Below, in pieces: positions 50,801-63,591 of a DNA stretch of 64,000 bases; position 1 is the first letter of the stretch; each line of letters begins with the position of its first letter. Location: assembly GCF_021917145.1 (NCBI RefSeq), contig NW_025813696.1:190868-254867 (forward strand), given 5' to 3'. Origin of the DNA: Hypomesus transpacificus (Eukaryota; Chordata; Actinopteri; Osmeriformes; Osmeridae). The notes under the pieces were generated by a model that saw nothing but the letters and a program-made list of their open reading frames with translations, made no database searches and was not told where the DNA came from. The position numbers were made by a program, and so were the translations under genes.

Positions 50801-51333
50801 CCTCCCACTCTCACCATAAAGTATCCAGGAAGTAGTTTCTGGAGAAACTCCGCCTCTTTGTGCTGGACAGTCTTAATGATGAACTCGTCGTCGCTGGAGA
50901 CGTAGAACAGAGAGCCGCTCGCTCCAGAGTTGGAAAGCTCGATCAGTGACTCGTTACACAGGGAGTACTGCAGGAGAGGAGTTAGCTTTAGCCTCCAGAT
51001 CATTCAGAAGGCATGTGTTAGCATTAGCATGAGACCTATACCAGTGTGCCTAGGATGGACATCCCTTCCCAGGGGATGGGCCCTGTCACTGACCAGGTAG
51101 TCGTCTGGTCGGATGCCGAAGAGCTCCCGGAAGTAGCGGAAGGCGATTGGAGCGTAGGTCTTAAAACGAAAATCACTGTAGTGATGAGCGGGGGTCAAAT
51201 TACTGCCCTCACTGAGGGAAGGAGAGAGGGGCGAGAGAGAGAGGGGGAGAGACAGAGAGAGAGGGGGGCGGGGAGAGAGAAAGGGGCGAGAGAGAGAGAG
51301 AGAGAGGGGGGGGGGGGGGGAGAGAAAGGGGCG

Positions 51334-51369
<36 letters not shown>

Positions 51370-54300
51370 GGGGGGGGGAGGCAGGGAGGGTGAAAGTTAT
51401 AGGAGGAAGAGAGAAGAAAGTTAATAAAAACACAATAAAAACCATGGTTAAAGACTCCCATGCCAGTCAGCATTCCCTACCTGGGAAAGAAAATGCTTTC
51501 CACCACCACAAAGTCCTGCATGAGAACATCCCTCTCCGCCTTCTGGCTCAGGCTGCCCACGGTGTGAGTGATGCCCAGCTGGATGGCCCCTTTCAGCGCA
51601 GACGACGTGGTCTGGAGGGGGGAACAGAGCGCTCGTCAGGGAGGGAGGGAGGGAGGGAGGGAGGGAGGAAGGGAGGAAGGGAGGGACTAACCTTCTTGTA
51701 GGTGGTTTCTCCTGTGGTGGTCTCCACTCCGCGGTGTCCGATGGTCTTCTTCATGCTCTGGGCGGTCCCAGAGGAGCCTGGCATCTGACCGAGGGACAAA
51801 CAACATTAATACTCAAATAAGATCAACTACAAAAGTTAGTCTACAGCGACAGTGTGTCTATAAGGTGCACACTGACTCTACCAGTCTCCACTGTCAAACC
51901 GGTTTCTGTTTCAGCTGGGTTTGGCATGGGTAAATATCAGATTCATCTCACACAGAAACCTAACCTTGCAGCTGTCACTCCTACATGCCAGCTGACTGAC
52001 AACATTTATCTTCACCTGGGTCTCACTGCACACTTGTGGTGTTGACAGTGTTCAGTAAATATGTACCAGTCTGATTAAACGGTCAATATTGAACATTTTT
52101 CAGATCGTGGCAAACATTGGTGTATCTTACCTCTGGAGAGGCCATGTTCCGAGTCCCACTGGAGCCTGTGAGAGAGGATATGACATCATCAGAGATGTAC
52201 AGGCCTGCTATCTCTCAGTGCAGCCATGCTTAATACATGAAGAAGCTGACACAGGTTGGCTCTCATTGATTCCTGTCCCAAACACATTCACCCGTAACAC
52301 ATCCATTGTGAATGTAGGCTAGTGAAATTTGACATTGGTCTGTATCTTAACAATAACTCTGTTAGTTAGGCCTAATTAGCTGTACTATTTGCAGCCCACG
52401 CCTTCTCCCTGCTAGATATGACACAGATGCTGTGCCTGGAAGCAGCCAACCACAGAGCCTGCTGCAGCTGTTCCCAATCCCACCACTGCTCCGCTCCAAC
52501 TGGAACTGCAGTTCCCATGAGCACACTGCTCCAGATATACCTACTGCCTCTTCAGCCGTGCCTCCTATCAAGAGAAGAGGCACCTGCTATGAAGCTAGCA
52601 CGGATGGAATGCTACTCTGACATTGTGTCTCATGAGATATTAGTCTCTGTTCTGCTCCTGGCGGAACATCAGACACGTTAGGTAGTGTGTACCAGCCGAG
52701 TGTTGCAGACCACCTGACTGACAGGGTCTGGAGCAGCATGGAGGGTTAGGCTTAGATCACTTTGTTTCAGAGAAGAGGGGAGCCTTTCCTCTCATGACGT
52801 CAACATGTCTGTGGCACAAATACTTCTTCATGTCAGTCAGTGTCTGGAATTTTACCCTTTCCCATCGTCATGACCATGACTTTCCATCAGAACATGGCCA
52901 GTGTCTTCACAGACACACTTCCAAACACTCTGCTCAGCCAGGGGCTCTGGGGCGTAACCAATAGCAACATCTGTTTCAGAGCTGCAGTTTCTGCTGCAAT
53001 ACTACTATTGGCAACAACGTGGCTGGGGTTGTGGGGGTGTGGGCTGGGAAAAGTGAAATTGGGGGCAGACAGGAAAGAGGAGACAGGTTGCCTGGAGCAG
53101 AGACGGTGGGAAGGATTCCCAAAGTCAGTACTATGTAGGACTACACCATGTTGTAGACTATTCCTGGAATGTTTGGAGGCAAAGACATGTAAACAATCAA
53201 GATAATAGGCTAACTGGAGTACAATTCAAAAAGAATTAGTTTAGCATGAGCAAGCAACTGAGACTCATGGCATTAAGGCCCATTGCTGCTGTTGTATTAG
53301 ACGTCAACAGACAAAAGAGAACACCACTCAAGACCCCTCCAGTCTCTCCTGTGAAGGCCTGCTCGACAGACAGAGAGAAGCACCACTCATGCAGAAACAC
53401 AGCAAAACCATGCTGGTACCTCTCTGCAAGGCTCTCCTCCAGAACTGGGTCCTAATGTCTGTGGAGTAAGACACTGTTAGCTGTTAGGGGTGTACAACAA
53501 AAGATCAAATCAACACAATCTTCCTATATATCCATCACTCTCCACTTCCAGCCCAGCTCCTCAGCAGGAGTCCCACCCTGTGCTGGGAGTACTAAGCACA
53601 GCCCAGCCCCTCAGCAGGAGTCCCACCCTGTGCTGGGAGTACTAAGCACAGCCCAGCCCCTCAGCAGGAGTCCCACCCTGTGCTGGGAGTACTAAGCACA
53701 GCCCAGCCCCTCAGCAGGAGTCCCACCCTGTGCTGGGAGTACTAAGCACAGCCCAGCTCCTCAGCAGGAGTCCCACCCTGTGCTGGGAGTACTAAGCACA
53801 GCCCAGCTCCTCAGCAGGAGTCCCACCCTGTGCTGGGAGTACTAAGCACAGCCCAGCTCCTCAGCAGGAGTCCCACCCTGTGCTGGGAGTACTAAGCACA
53901 GCCCAGCTCCTCAGCAGGAGTCCCACACTGTGCTGGGAGTACTAAGCACAGCCCAGCTCCTCAGCAGGAGTCCCACACTGTGCTGGGAGTACTAAGCACT
54001 TCTCAGCCCTGTCACACTTCCCTCGCTGCCCTGTCATGCATCATGGATTTGAGATACAATTGATCAAACTAGTGTCATATTATCAAAAGAGAACACTGTG
54101 GATCTTTATGTATTCGCTGTTGACTGGACACCAAGAGCTGTGTAATCTGCCATGTGAGGCAACGACAGAGCAGAGCTATTCTCATAACATGACTCAAACT
54201 GACTACTGACAAAACAGCAATTGTCGGAAACACAGTTCTGGATATTGGCCATTAAAGAATGAAACTAGATATTGACTCCAGGCAAGGATGTGGTTAAGGA

Positions 54301-55455
54301 GCACCTTTGGCCTAGGAGGATGTGGTTTTGGTAACAACTACAGTAAATTCCTGCAAAGTCTATGATTTAATTAGTATTTGTGACAGGCTTGATGGCTAAG
54401 GGTATATAAGCCCTCTCCTGTGGGATGATCCCAAGGGAACAGCATTATCCTTCAGGCTTCCAAGCATCAGCCTAATTGATAGGATTCACATGACAGCCCG
54501 TTGTCAAGTGGTTAGCCGCCTTACGGAACAAGTCAACAACATTGTGATGGCAACAACAGCTCCAAAACAAAAGCAAATGTCACATGAGGCTTTAAATCAG
54601 CGTCACCAGATAGCCTAAATACAAGTAGCTTGTTAGTTTGTGTATTTATTTGTGGCGCAAACAATGTTATAGATGTACGTGCTTAAATATCCATGGGCTG
54701 CTACCTCTACGGGTTTGAGTTTCTCGACAGTAAATTAATTGACAGCGAGCCAGCAAACTGTACTTCCACCATTCCCTACCCTCGACTTATCAACACAATT
54801 GAATGTCTGGGTTCAGCTCTAAGTTCATTAAATAAAGGGGTTTGAACTTGCCCCCTACCAAACACTAGTCAGACTCTGTAAGGGTTCAAGGGTCGTTGTC
54901 ATTATTAGAGTCTGAGAGTCGACGCGGTGGTCATGTAGACGGACATCCCATTCAGTCAGATCCTAAAGATAGGTGGAAGCTATCGAAGATACCCATGATA
55001 GTAATCAGCAACTTGTTGCTGGTAACATACTGTCAAGCCTCTCCAGCCCTAACTATATAACGGATACAATGAATAAGCCCTGCTAGACAGTAACCATTCG
55101 TCGAAAACAAACTGAAACTGTTAGTCCGCTAGCTTTAGTGAGCTAGCCAACTAGCTAGCTAGCTAGCTTTCTTGTCTAGCTGTTGTGCCTATCTGGTGGT
55201 GCGGTGGGAAGAAAATCAGGCTTGTAGACTAGCTAGCTAACGCGCTAAGCACAACAGAACAGGCTCATGGGCGTTAAATTAAACATACCTAACCATCTTC
55301 AGCGAAACACAAATATATAAAATGGTTTCACTAAATTCAACATGTAATTGTATTGAGAAGTGGCTGTGTTACTCGTTTTACATGACAAGATAACATATTA
55401 GTTTGATACCTGTCGGGGCTGTTGATCCCGGTTCAGCTGCAACGGCGGTGGCCAT
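47536..55455 (-). CDS. pip5k1a: Phosphatidylinositol 4-phosphate 5-kinase type I alpha
   Basis: Fifteen coding exons on minus: 55455-55410, 52165-52131, 51784-51692, 51611-51481, 51211-51094, 50967-50815, 50701-50402, 50277-50042, 49845-49762, 49370-49322, 48904-48820, 48656-48501, 48209-48089, 47981-47919, 47623-47536; 586 codons without a stop, so a last short exon is missing. The enzyme makes PI(4,5)P2 from PI4P at the plasma membrane. The kinase core runs about 65-450: [41 protein letters not shown] (lysine of the ATP site), DLKGS (238-242), [12 protein letters not shown] (catalytic MDYSLL 300-305), then [20 protein letters not shown] and [13 protein letters not shown]. The tail has [11 protein letters not shown], close to human PIP5K1A. 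Exons 13-15 rest on phase and weaker similarity. Isoform assignment relies on linkage with psmd4. Confidence 0.92.
47630..47850 (+). repeat. GA microsatellite at a pip5k1a 3' splice site
   Basis: About 220 bp of (GA)n and GGGAGA units. On the coding strand it is a CT tract ending at the acceptor of pip5k1a exon 47536-47623. Confidence 0.9.
48955..49270 (+). repeat. 30-31 bp array ACCTGGATAGAGGACACTAA...
   Basis: About ten copies of ACCTGGATAGAGGACACTAA plus CAGGGGGGGTC in a pip5k1a intron. It shares a GGATAGAGGACA core with the array at 20121-20620. Confidence 0.95.
49438..49745 (+). repeat. 23-bp array with telomere-like CCTAACCCT
   Basis: About 13 copies of CCTAACCCTCCAGACGCTCA plus CAG, ending in degenerate CTAACCC/ACCTAACCC near the acceptor side of pip5k1a exon 49762-49845. 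Confidence 0.95.
49885..50020 (+). repeat. 29-bp array ACCAGAGAACATCAGGGTGC...
   Basis: Four to five copies of a 29-bp unit immediately downstream of pip5k1a exon 50042-50277. Confidence 0.95.
51213..51380 (+). repeat. GA/G microsatellite at a pip5k1a 3' splice site
   Basis: Purine tract with (GA)n and G runs of 12-18. On the coding strand it is an enlarged pyrimidine tract at the acceptor of exon 51094-51211. A smaller GGGA array (51637-51684) similarly precedes exon 51481-51611. Confidence 0.9.
53538..53998 (+). repeat. 50-bp minisatellite in pip5k1a intron 1
   Basis: About nine copies of a 50-bp unit starting AGCCCAGCTCCTCAGCAGGA and ending TGGGAGTACTAAGCAC, varying at CCCCTC/CTCCTC and CCACCC/CCACAC. 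The rest of this 3.2-kb first intron shows no gene; a TATATAAG at 54403-54410 might mark an alternative promoter but nothing else supports it. Confidence 0.95.
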
Positions 55456-56892
55456 CTTGGTTTGGATTGATGATCACAACGCAGGGTTGCCAGGAAATGT
55501 TCACACTATCCCCCTTTAAATACATTTAAAACCCTCATAAAGTTAACATTAGAAGAACTTTTGCGGCGTTTTAGAAGTATGATATAGTATATGTAACAGG
55601 TACAATTAGTAGATAGTGGTTCCAAAAATGAATTGTGAACAATGAAATCCATAACATTATACACATTTAATATAACATGTAAAAACGTATATCAATAAAG
55701 TCCAGAGACTAACAGCCAGTCCTGAAAGTGTCCTGGGCAGCACAGCCCCCACAGTTACATTATAGATACTCAGTTCACCCCAAAATGGAGCTAGTCTGTG
55801 ATGCTGCAGACATTCGTACGGCGGTCAAGACACACAAATATGACAATGACACAGGAAACCATTTGAAAATAGAAATTTATTGGAAATGCTGAAGATAATC
55901 TTGTTTAAAAGATTAACTGAATTTGCAGCTCCGTCCCTATAGAAAACCTATGCAGATTTAAACTAAATTAAACATGAATGTGTGGACAAAATAAGTGGTA
56001 GAAAGATATAAAAGCATGTGGATTTGTTAAAAGGCATCTATTTAAAACAGTATCTCTCTTAATCCTTTTCATTGTTTAAAATATTTAGCTTCTAAAAGTA
56101 ATACTGGCTTCTTTATGTGCACTGATTAAGTATGTCACTAGAGGGGAATAACATGGTGGACTCCATTGGATATTAAGGATGACATCTTACTCCAGCCATG
56201 CCTGTCCCCTGATTGGCTTAGTGCCAACTCAAGAGAGTGGACACTTCCTCTTCCTGACACGTGGGGACCTAGTTGCCTGGGTGACGGCATCCATGATCAA
56301 CCCAGAGAAGCAGCTGAAGGGCGAGTCTTGGGAACCAGAGGAGCAGCAGCGGGGGGCAGGAGAGGAGGAGGACTTCACTGACGAACACAGCCTCTTTGCC
56401 ATGGTTGCAAGCTGGGATTGGAAAAAAAATGTATGGAAGTAAAAAACGATCACAATAAAATGTATACATTTATTCTAATACATAAACTGTGAATATTTAT
56501 CATTAAAAAAAAAGATCCCCTTCTGAAAGCTGTTATTTATCAACACCACCTCCTACCTTCAGGAAACGACTCACCTTGTCCTGCACGCATGTAGTTCTCT
56601 GGTTGTCAGGTAGGGCGCAGCATCGATTTACTAGGGTCTGCACAGGAAACCCAACACTGAACATGAAGGAACACAAATCAGATGTTTGTGTCTGCTTCGG
56701 CTGGGGGTTCATTTTTCTTTCAGCAAAATTCCAAAGTGAATTTGGAAATCAGATGGCAAACAAAAATTAGAAGAGAAACCGCTGCAATTGAGACATCTAT
56801 AAATCCAAACCACTTCCATATTTCACAGGACAGAAACACTCCCATGTCTTGTCCTCATAAAAAATATTACACACATCGACTTTACAAAGTCC
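55456..56892. other. Intergenic pip5k1a-ecm1, with an unassigned 87-codon ORF
   Basis: 55456-55700 is the pip5k1a 5' flank. A plus-strand ORF at 56179-56442 (ends DWKKNVWK) is followed 11 bp later by AATAAA (56454-56459), as in a terminal exon, but no upstream exons or family were recognised. TTTATT at 56469-56474 is a plausible minus-strand poly(A) signal for ecm1. Confidence 0.35.
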
Positions 56893-59800
56893 TTACTTCT
56901 TCTTGTCGATCTTGTGAGTGCCACAGATGTGTCCGAGGGTGAGTTCTTGCAGGGCCGACTGAGGGGAATGCAGAACCCTGTCGTAGCGTGGGTGTGGGGC
57001 ACGGCCAGAGAAACAGTCATATCGAGCATCTCCCTGAAGCATTTCACAACAGGAGAAACCAGAGGACTGGCTCTCTTCCTCACAGAACCTGTCCATGGCC
57101 TCACGCCACTGAGGGGGAGACAGGGGATGATGCAAGACCCAAGGAAAGAGGAAGGCAGACGATTTAATCATTGTTTCATCCCTATTTATACTAAGCAACC
57201 GAGAAATGTATTTCAAGAATTTGCTGTACCGAGGTTGCTGATGTCACCCCTTCTAAATGTTTGTCTCACTCATCCGTACCTTCCCGTCAGCACAGGCGAG
57301 CACCTCCTTCTTGCCCTTGCAGCAATGCTTGAACCCTTTTTCCAGACGATTGACAGCCTTCGATTGGCGGGCCAGCCAACCATAGCCTGTGCTTGGAAGG
57401 CATCTGGGCAGGTAGAGGGGGCGGAGCTTGCCAAAGCGGCAGACCGATTGGATGTTGTCCGTGGAGGGTCGTCCTGGAGGGAAGTTGATGTCAGCTGCTT
57501 GTGTTGTAGCCCGCAGAGGCTCTCTGGGCCTGTCGTCCTTGATGCTGCGAGGGCCCAGCACAGACCTGGACACAAGATGAAGACACAACAATAGATTAAA
57601 CACAACTGTAATGGATTAGATAGAATCTGAACTTCAGCCCATTCTACAGGTAAATATACATATATAACAGGTGCTGCATCTCTCTATCCTACACATATCC
57701 ACAGGTTCCTGTCTCTGCTTACCTCTGACAAGTGTTGGGGTCAAAGGTGAACACAGGCTCTGTTTTTTTGAGCGTCTCTACATCCTGGTAGGTGGGGTTT
57801 GGGGCATTGTCACGGAAACAGCTCAGATATTCTTCACCCGTCTCCATGCAGCAGGGGGGCTGTTTTCTGTTGACCATGGAATTCTCCTCACAGTACTGCT
57901 TCAGGGTCTTCTCCCACTGAAGGATGCAGGAGACAAACACAGACAGATAAAGAAGGATAAGAATGCCTTCCTGAAGGACCTCTTTCCTTCATATCTTTAT
58001 AAAAACCTTGACTTACATTTAACAGTGCAAAACAAAACAGCACCCCAAATACTACATGATGCTGTATCGACTGAACTCCAAATTAAATGATCTATTAGTG
58101 GCTGTAACTGACCGCCTGTCTGACACAGCACAGCTTCACTTCCTGCTCCTGGGTCTCGTTACCCTGGCAACACTCGTTGTACCACGACTCTAAGCGGTTG
58201 ATGGCGTTTCCTGCTTCTATCAAGTGTCCAAAGCCAGTAGAGGAGAGGGCAGAGTATCTAGGGCGACGATTTCCTAGGAAACAGATGGCCCTGAGGTTGT
58301 GTGCCGACGGCTGGGCGGGGGGGAACAGAACGTGCGAATGTGGAAGATCCAACATTGGACGACCTGGAAGGAGATAGTGAGATGAGACACAGTCAGACAA
58401 CCAAAACAGGACTGGCAACATTGTAAAACAGAGTGTTTTACAAAACTAGGAGGCCAATACAGGAGACACGCAGCAATTTAGTGTTGATGTTGTGGCTCTG
58501 ACACAAACACACCTTGGGGGTTACCGTTGGTTCCTGGATCCATGGTCATGCTTGTCTGTGGTAGAGCTGTGCCATCCAGTCTGGAGGCTTCTCTCTTCTC
58601 TGCGTACCTCTGACAGGTGTTGGGGTCAAAGGTGAACCCAGGTTCTGTTTGGACGAGTGTCTCTACATCCTGGTAGGTGGGGTTTGGGGCCTCGCCACGG
58701 AAACAGCTCAGACGTGCTTCCCCTTGCTTCTTGCAGCAGTGGTAGTGGCTTGTCTTGATGGAGAACTCCTCCTCACAGTACTGCTTCAGGTTCTCCTCCC
58801 ACTGAACGATGCAGGAGACAAACACAGACAGATAGAGAAGGATAAAGACGGATGGTGAAGCTTCTTCCTGAACGACCTGTTTGCTTCCTGTCCCACCACA
58901 GTTCTGGAGACAGGCACCAAGGTCTGTGTGATTTGTCTGCCTGCTCTATAAAGATTTATATCTTTATAAAAACGTTGACTGTTGCTATTAGTGGCTGTAA
59001 CTGACCGCCTGTCTGACACAGCACAGCTTCACTTCCTGCTCCTGGGTCTCGTTACCCTGGCAACACTCGTTGTACCACGACTCTACACGGTTGATGGCGC
59101 CTGCTTGACGATGCAGGTAACCAAAGCCACTCTGGGGGAGGGAGCTGGGGGGGTACCGCGGACGACGGTTGTCCTGGAAACAGATGGCTTGGAGGTTGTC
59201 AACAGACGGCTGGGCTGGAGGGAATGGAATCTGTAGCAAGGGATCCTCGTGTGAAGGAGGCCCAAAGGAGCGGGGCCGCAACGCCTGGCCACCTGGGAGG
59301 AGATAGTGAGATAAAGATTCTGATTAGACATTAGAACAGAACTATAGTATATTAACAATAATACTAGAGCAGCCATTACCAGCCTTTTCTACTTTGCAGC
59401 CCACTAGTATAGTTAAAATATGTTTGAGGCACCCCCACCACATATCTGTTCACTTAATTTGAGATGATCACATGTCTAACAACACAGGAGCCACATCGTT
59501 AGCTATCACAGCTAAAGACAGATAAAAGAAGACAAAGTGTCCATCAACTATAACTGTTTAAATCATTTTTTTTTTAAAGTATATCAATATTTAAAAAAAT
59601 AAAATTATATATTTTTTTCATATATATTATTTCATTGGTTTGGCAGTCCACTTACATTACCCTCAAGGACCCTGGCTGCAGCCCATAGGTTGGGAATCGC
59701 TGTACTTGAGTACTGGACTAGAGGATTATACTGAGTACTGGACTAGAGGATTATACTGAGTACTGGACTAGAGGATTATACTGAGTACTGGACTAGAGGA

Positions 59801-60933
59801 TTATACTGAGTACTGGACTAGAGGATTATACAAAATCAAGTGGGTATAGGTGACAGTGCTGATGTTGTGGCTCAGACACACACAGACACACACAGACCCA
59901 CACCAGCACACACACAACAAACACACAGACACACAAACAGACACACACACAGACCCACACAGACAAACACACAGACACACACACAGACCCACACACACAC
60001 ACACCAGCACACACACACAGACCCACACACACACACACCAGCACACACACACAGACCTTGGGGAATAGGATCAGCGTCTAGGTCAGGGGTGACTTCAATC
60101 TGTGCCACAACTGCTCTGGATCTTTCTGTGAAAACACAGATAACATGTAGCCTTGCTTACAGTACTGGAGGATCAGCTAGCTGCTGTGTGCATCTTACTG
60201 AAGTGTTACAGCAGCCACGCGTCCTCTTACCTTTCACTGCTCGGATCACGTCAGGATGAGGAGGGGCCTCTCTTTGCAGCATGTCAGGAAACTCTAACAA
60301 TGACGTTTTATTTGTGAAAGAAGTGTGAAAACGTAATGTTATCTAGTATCTAACCAGGTCAGCAATGGGACAGTGCCAGTAACAGTGTTGTGGTTTAGCA
60401 TCAGGACAGGATCAATGGGTCTTACCTATGGGGTCCCACATTTCCCACAATTCCAAAGGTCGCTGAAGCATATCAGGGTACTCCAAACTCTCTGAGATAC
60501 GTGAATGTAAGACTGTGAATGTGTTGCTGGATGAAGGCAGATTGTAACACAAACGCACTCACATAGAACAAACTTCTTTTGCAACTGTAACTGTTTAACA
60601 GAGCAAAGTCTCAACTCAAAAAGTGTTCAGAACGGACTTTCGAGCCAACAGGACAAAATGTAGGCTTTGGTACATGCCATAATTTTCTGTGTTTCGGGCA
60701 AAGGGATACGTTATATTAAATAACTATATTGCAGACTGCAGATGACGGCCAGAAGGGGACAACACTGACGGAAGTGCAAGTAAGCCCAGCGTTGAAGACT
60801 TTGATGTGTTTAAATAAATGTGCGTACAAGCCATAAAACGACAAACTTAAAATACCTACATACCTTCAGACTCCGAGCGCACGAAGACCAACACGAATGC
60901 TAACGAGCAGGCAACAGCCCAAGACCAGCCCAT
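56893..60933 (-). CDS. ecm1: Extracellular matrix protein 1
   Basis: Ten exons on minus: 60933-60864, 60491-60426, 60293-60231, 60125-60057, 59292-59006, 58801-58513, 58363-58113, 57916-57723, 57565-57280, 57108-56893; 596 residues (human 540), all phases consistent. It is a secreted glycoprotein of skin and bone matrix that binds perlecan, MMP9 and others. A signal peptide ([18 protein letters not shown]) is followed by short acidic exons, two sharing PDMLQR, then repeated serum-albumin-like modules with paired cysteines: [69 protein letters not shown], then [26 protein letters not shown] and a final module ending [18 protein letters not shown]-x-PS-x-DN is the ECM1 hallmark. Exons 5-6 and 7-8 are close duplicates, and exon 6 carries a 95-base extension. 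Confidence 0.93.
58092..58192 (-). repeat. Internal duplication in ecm1, copy A (matches 58987-59086)
   Basis: About 100 bp identical to 58987-59086: the end of exon 7 versus the end of exon 5, plus about 20 bp of the following intron including the donor. Further homologous stretches lie in the downstream introns (AGACAAACACAGACAGATA at about 57930-57950 and 58815-58835). Confidence 0.9.
59700..59835 (+). repeat. 25-26 bp array TACTGGACTAGAGGATTATA
   Basis: Five copies of GTACTGGACTAGAGGATTAT plus ACTGA in ecm1 intron 4; followed by a CA-rich array at 59875-60055 that reaches exon 60057-60125. Confidence 0.93.
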
Positions 60934-63290
60934 CGCGATTGTTTAGAGACGGTGGGACGGTGTCCGATGTCTGTCTTCTCCGCTGTCTACTACTTTACTG
61001 TTCCACAAAATTCTTGAACAGTACTTCAAAATACAAGCTGACAGCACATGAGCTTTAACTCAAGGTCCAAGTATCTAGCTAACAGTAGGCTGTTTGCGTC
61101 CCACTTGAAGGACAAGGAATTGGATTGGTTGTTTGTGTGGATTTAGGCAAACTCATTCGGTTTTTATAGATGTGTTGTGATCTAAGAGAGATGAGGCGGA
61201 GATAGAGGAGAAAAGGAGGGTTGGTACAGGTTTTCCACATGAGTCATAGGTTCCTCTCAAATCTGGGGAAAAATTATTACATGGCAAAACGTTCTCTGTG
61301 AAGCCAGATCATTATTTCAGATAAATACCTGACACGTTTTAGGCACGTTTTAGGCTATTTGTTAGTAAAATCTTACCAGCCTTACACGCACCCGCCACCT
61401 ACGGTCTTCTTCTGACAACCGTCTGGTGGTCCCACCGCTCAAGAGCACCCGGTCCCAACACAAACTCTTCTCCTGCCTGCCCCCCCAGTGGTGGAATCAG
61501 CTCCCCACTCTCATCGGGGACACTGACTGTCTCCCCACCTTCAAGAAAAGGCTCAAGACGCACTTGTTCCGGGAGTGCAACGGCACTTAAAAATGCTGGG
61601 CTCGACCTGATGTTAGTCTCCTCCAGGATCACAATTACTCTTATTGAGTGACTTGTTGCTCTTGGTTAGTTATAGGCCTAACAGATTTACACTATTGTAC
61701 TCGCTGTGAAATATTTTACTGTTGATTGTTCTTCCACAGGTACACTCTTACACTTTTTGTGTTTCATGTTGTTTAATTGTACTTGCACTTTTTGAGTTTT
61801 ATGTTGTTTAATTGTAACTTGTTTAACTGCATGCTCTTATGGTTCTTCCCTTGGCACTTATTCGTTTTTTCACAATGTATGCTTCATGTTTTGGCTGCTT
61901 GCAATGTTTGGGGCTACCTCGTTGTTATGATTAGTGACCTATGCTCATCCCAGGTAAGCAGCTGTCTCTCCCTGACACAGCCCCCCTGACAGGAATCTCT
62001 GAGCAACATCTCTGGCTGTAAGTGTGTCTTATTTTAGATCTCATAGTGCAGTTTTTAATCATGTCACTGGGCACATCAGAGTTTGTCACTTCCCAAATGG
62101 AGCACTGTGAACAACATTCCTCAAAGCAACATCCCCTTCAGATCCCTCACAGGAGGAAGCCCAGCTGGCTCAGAGAGGTCTTGTAATGACACAAGCACAC
62201 ATTTACACAGCTGGGAGAGCCTGCTGCAGGAATGTCTGCATTTGTCATGGACATGTCAGCTGAAGAAGGTAGCTGTGTGTGGACACACGCTGCAACTTGA
62301 ACTAGTAACAGTATCCTCAGAGCTCCTTCATCATGTGATCCTCTCTCCCTCTCCTTGTGGGGTTGTTTGGTACAGTTAGTCACTCATGTCCTTGGTGATA
62401 TTTATTTTCTACTGCATACAAAAATACAATCTTTTTCAGATTCGTTGTTGTGAGTTTATTTTAAGCAATCTTTTTAAGAATCAACACATTAGACTTATAC
62501 CACAGACAAACCAGAAATATAGAACTGCAACAAGCAGTTTCAACAACAAACAAATCCCTTGTTAATACTGATGAGACCTTCACACAACCAAATCACACCT
62601 TCAGTCATATACACCTTTAGTCATAAACCACAAGAAAGACAAGCCAACAGATTAAAGGGAATCTTCAAATAAACAGCTCCCAGGCCTGTCCCCCTGCTCA
62701 GCAAAAACAGACATTTAGAGAACAATACCTTTCAGAAACAAATGAGACTGAGTTTAGATTCCCAGTGTGCCCTGGAACCCCAGAGATCTGCACCCTCTTA
62801 ACTCGACCAGCTCTGAGCTAGAGAACACTGCAGTGCCACCTGAGATCAGTTACAACTCACTTCTCTTCTCATAAATCAAGAATCAAACGTGAGCTCAAAC
62901 ATCAGTACTCCCCAAAACAAAATCACATCCGATCTGATTTAATTCTTTTAGGCTATATAAAAGTAATGAAATACCTGGATTTTCGAGTAGGATTATCTAT
63001 AAAATTACTTCTGCATGAAAGCGAGAACGAGATCTTAACACTACTCAGATCCGTTTTAGAATTACAAAAATATACTTATTTATCAATATACTTATTTAGC
63101 AAGTAAAGCTGAGTAAAGACTTAATTACAACATTTGTCATCAACACTGTGAGTACATTTTGTGTGGGTGTAGAACGTGTGTGTGTGTTCCAGTGTACGTG
63201 TGTGTGTGTTCCAGTGTACGTGTGTGTGTGTGTGTTCCAGTGTACGTGTGTGTGCTGGTAAGTAGGTAGCATGCTAGCACATACAACAGA
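60934..63290. other. Intergenic ecm1-rorc with L2 fragment and rorc 3' UTR
   Basis: From 60934 to 61370 lies the ecm1 5' flank. An L2-type LINE 3' end follows at 61372-61955. From about 62455 to 63290 lies the rorc 3' UTR, with minus-strand poly(A) signals (TTTATT on plus) at 62401-62406 and 62455-62460 and a GTGTGTTCCAGTGTACGT repeat at 63178-63250. Nothing else recognised. Confidence 0.6.
61372..61955 (+). mobile_element. 3' end of an L2/CR1-like LINE (broken)
   Basis: 61381-61590 encodes the end of a LINE ORF2: TRTRHLRSSS, then a PPQWWNQLPTLIGD block and LPTFKKRLKTHLFRECN before TAA. This is the classical C-terminus of L2-clade reverse transcriptase proteins. An AT-rich 3' UTR follows with TTTGTGTTTCATGTTGTTTA-like repeats. 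The element is truncated at its 5' end and stops before the usual GCGTCTGCTAAATGA tail. Confidence 0.8.
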
Positions 63291-63525
63291 TCAGTGGGGC
63301 TCTACAGGGAGGATGTCTGTGTCAGAGGCAAACAGCTCCCTGTAGAGAGGAGGGAAGAGCGAGTGCACAGTGAGAGGGTAGCACTGGCTGAACCACTGCA
63401 GCTTCTCCACGTGTAGACTGCACAGCGCTCGCAACTGCTCCACCTTCTGGTTCAACTGAGGAAAGCACAAACACGCAACAACAGACTTTCAGTTCACAAC
63501 GTGACCGAAAGGATGTGCATTTACT

Positions 63526-63591
<66 letters not shown>

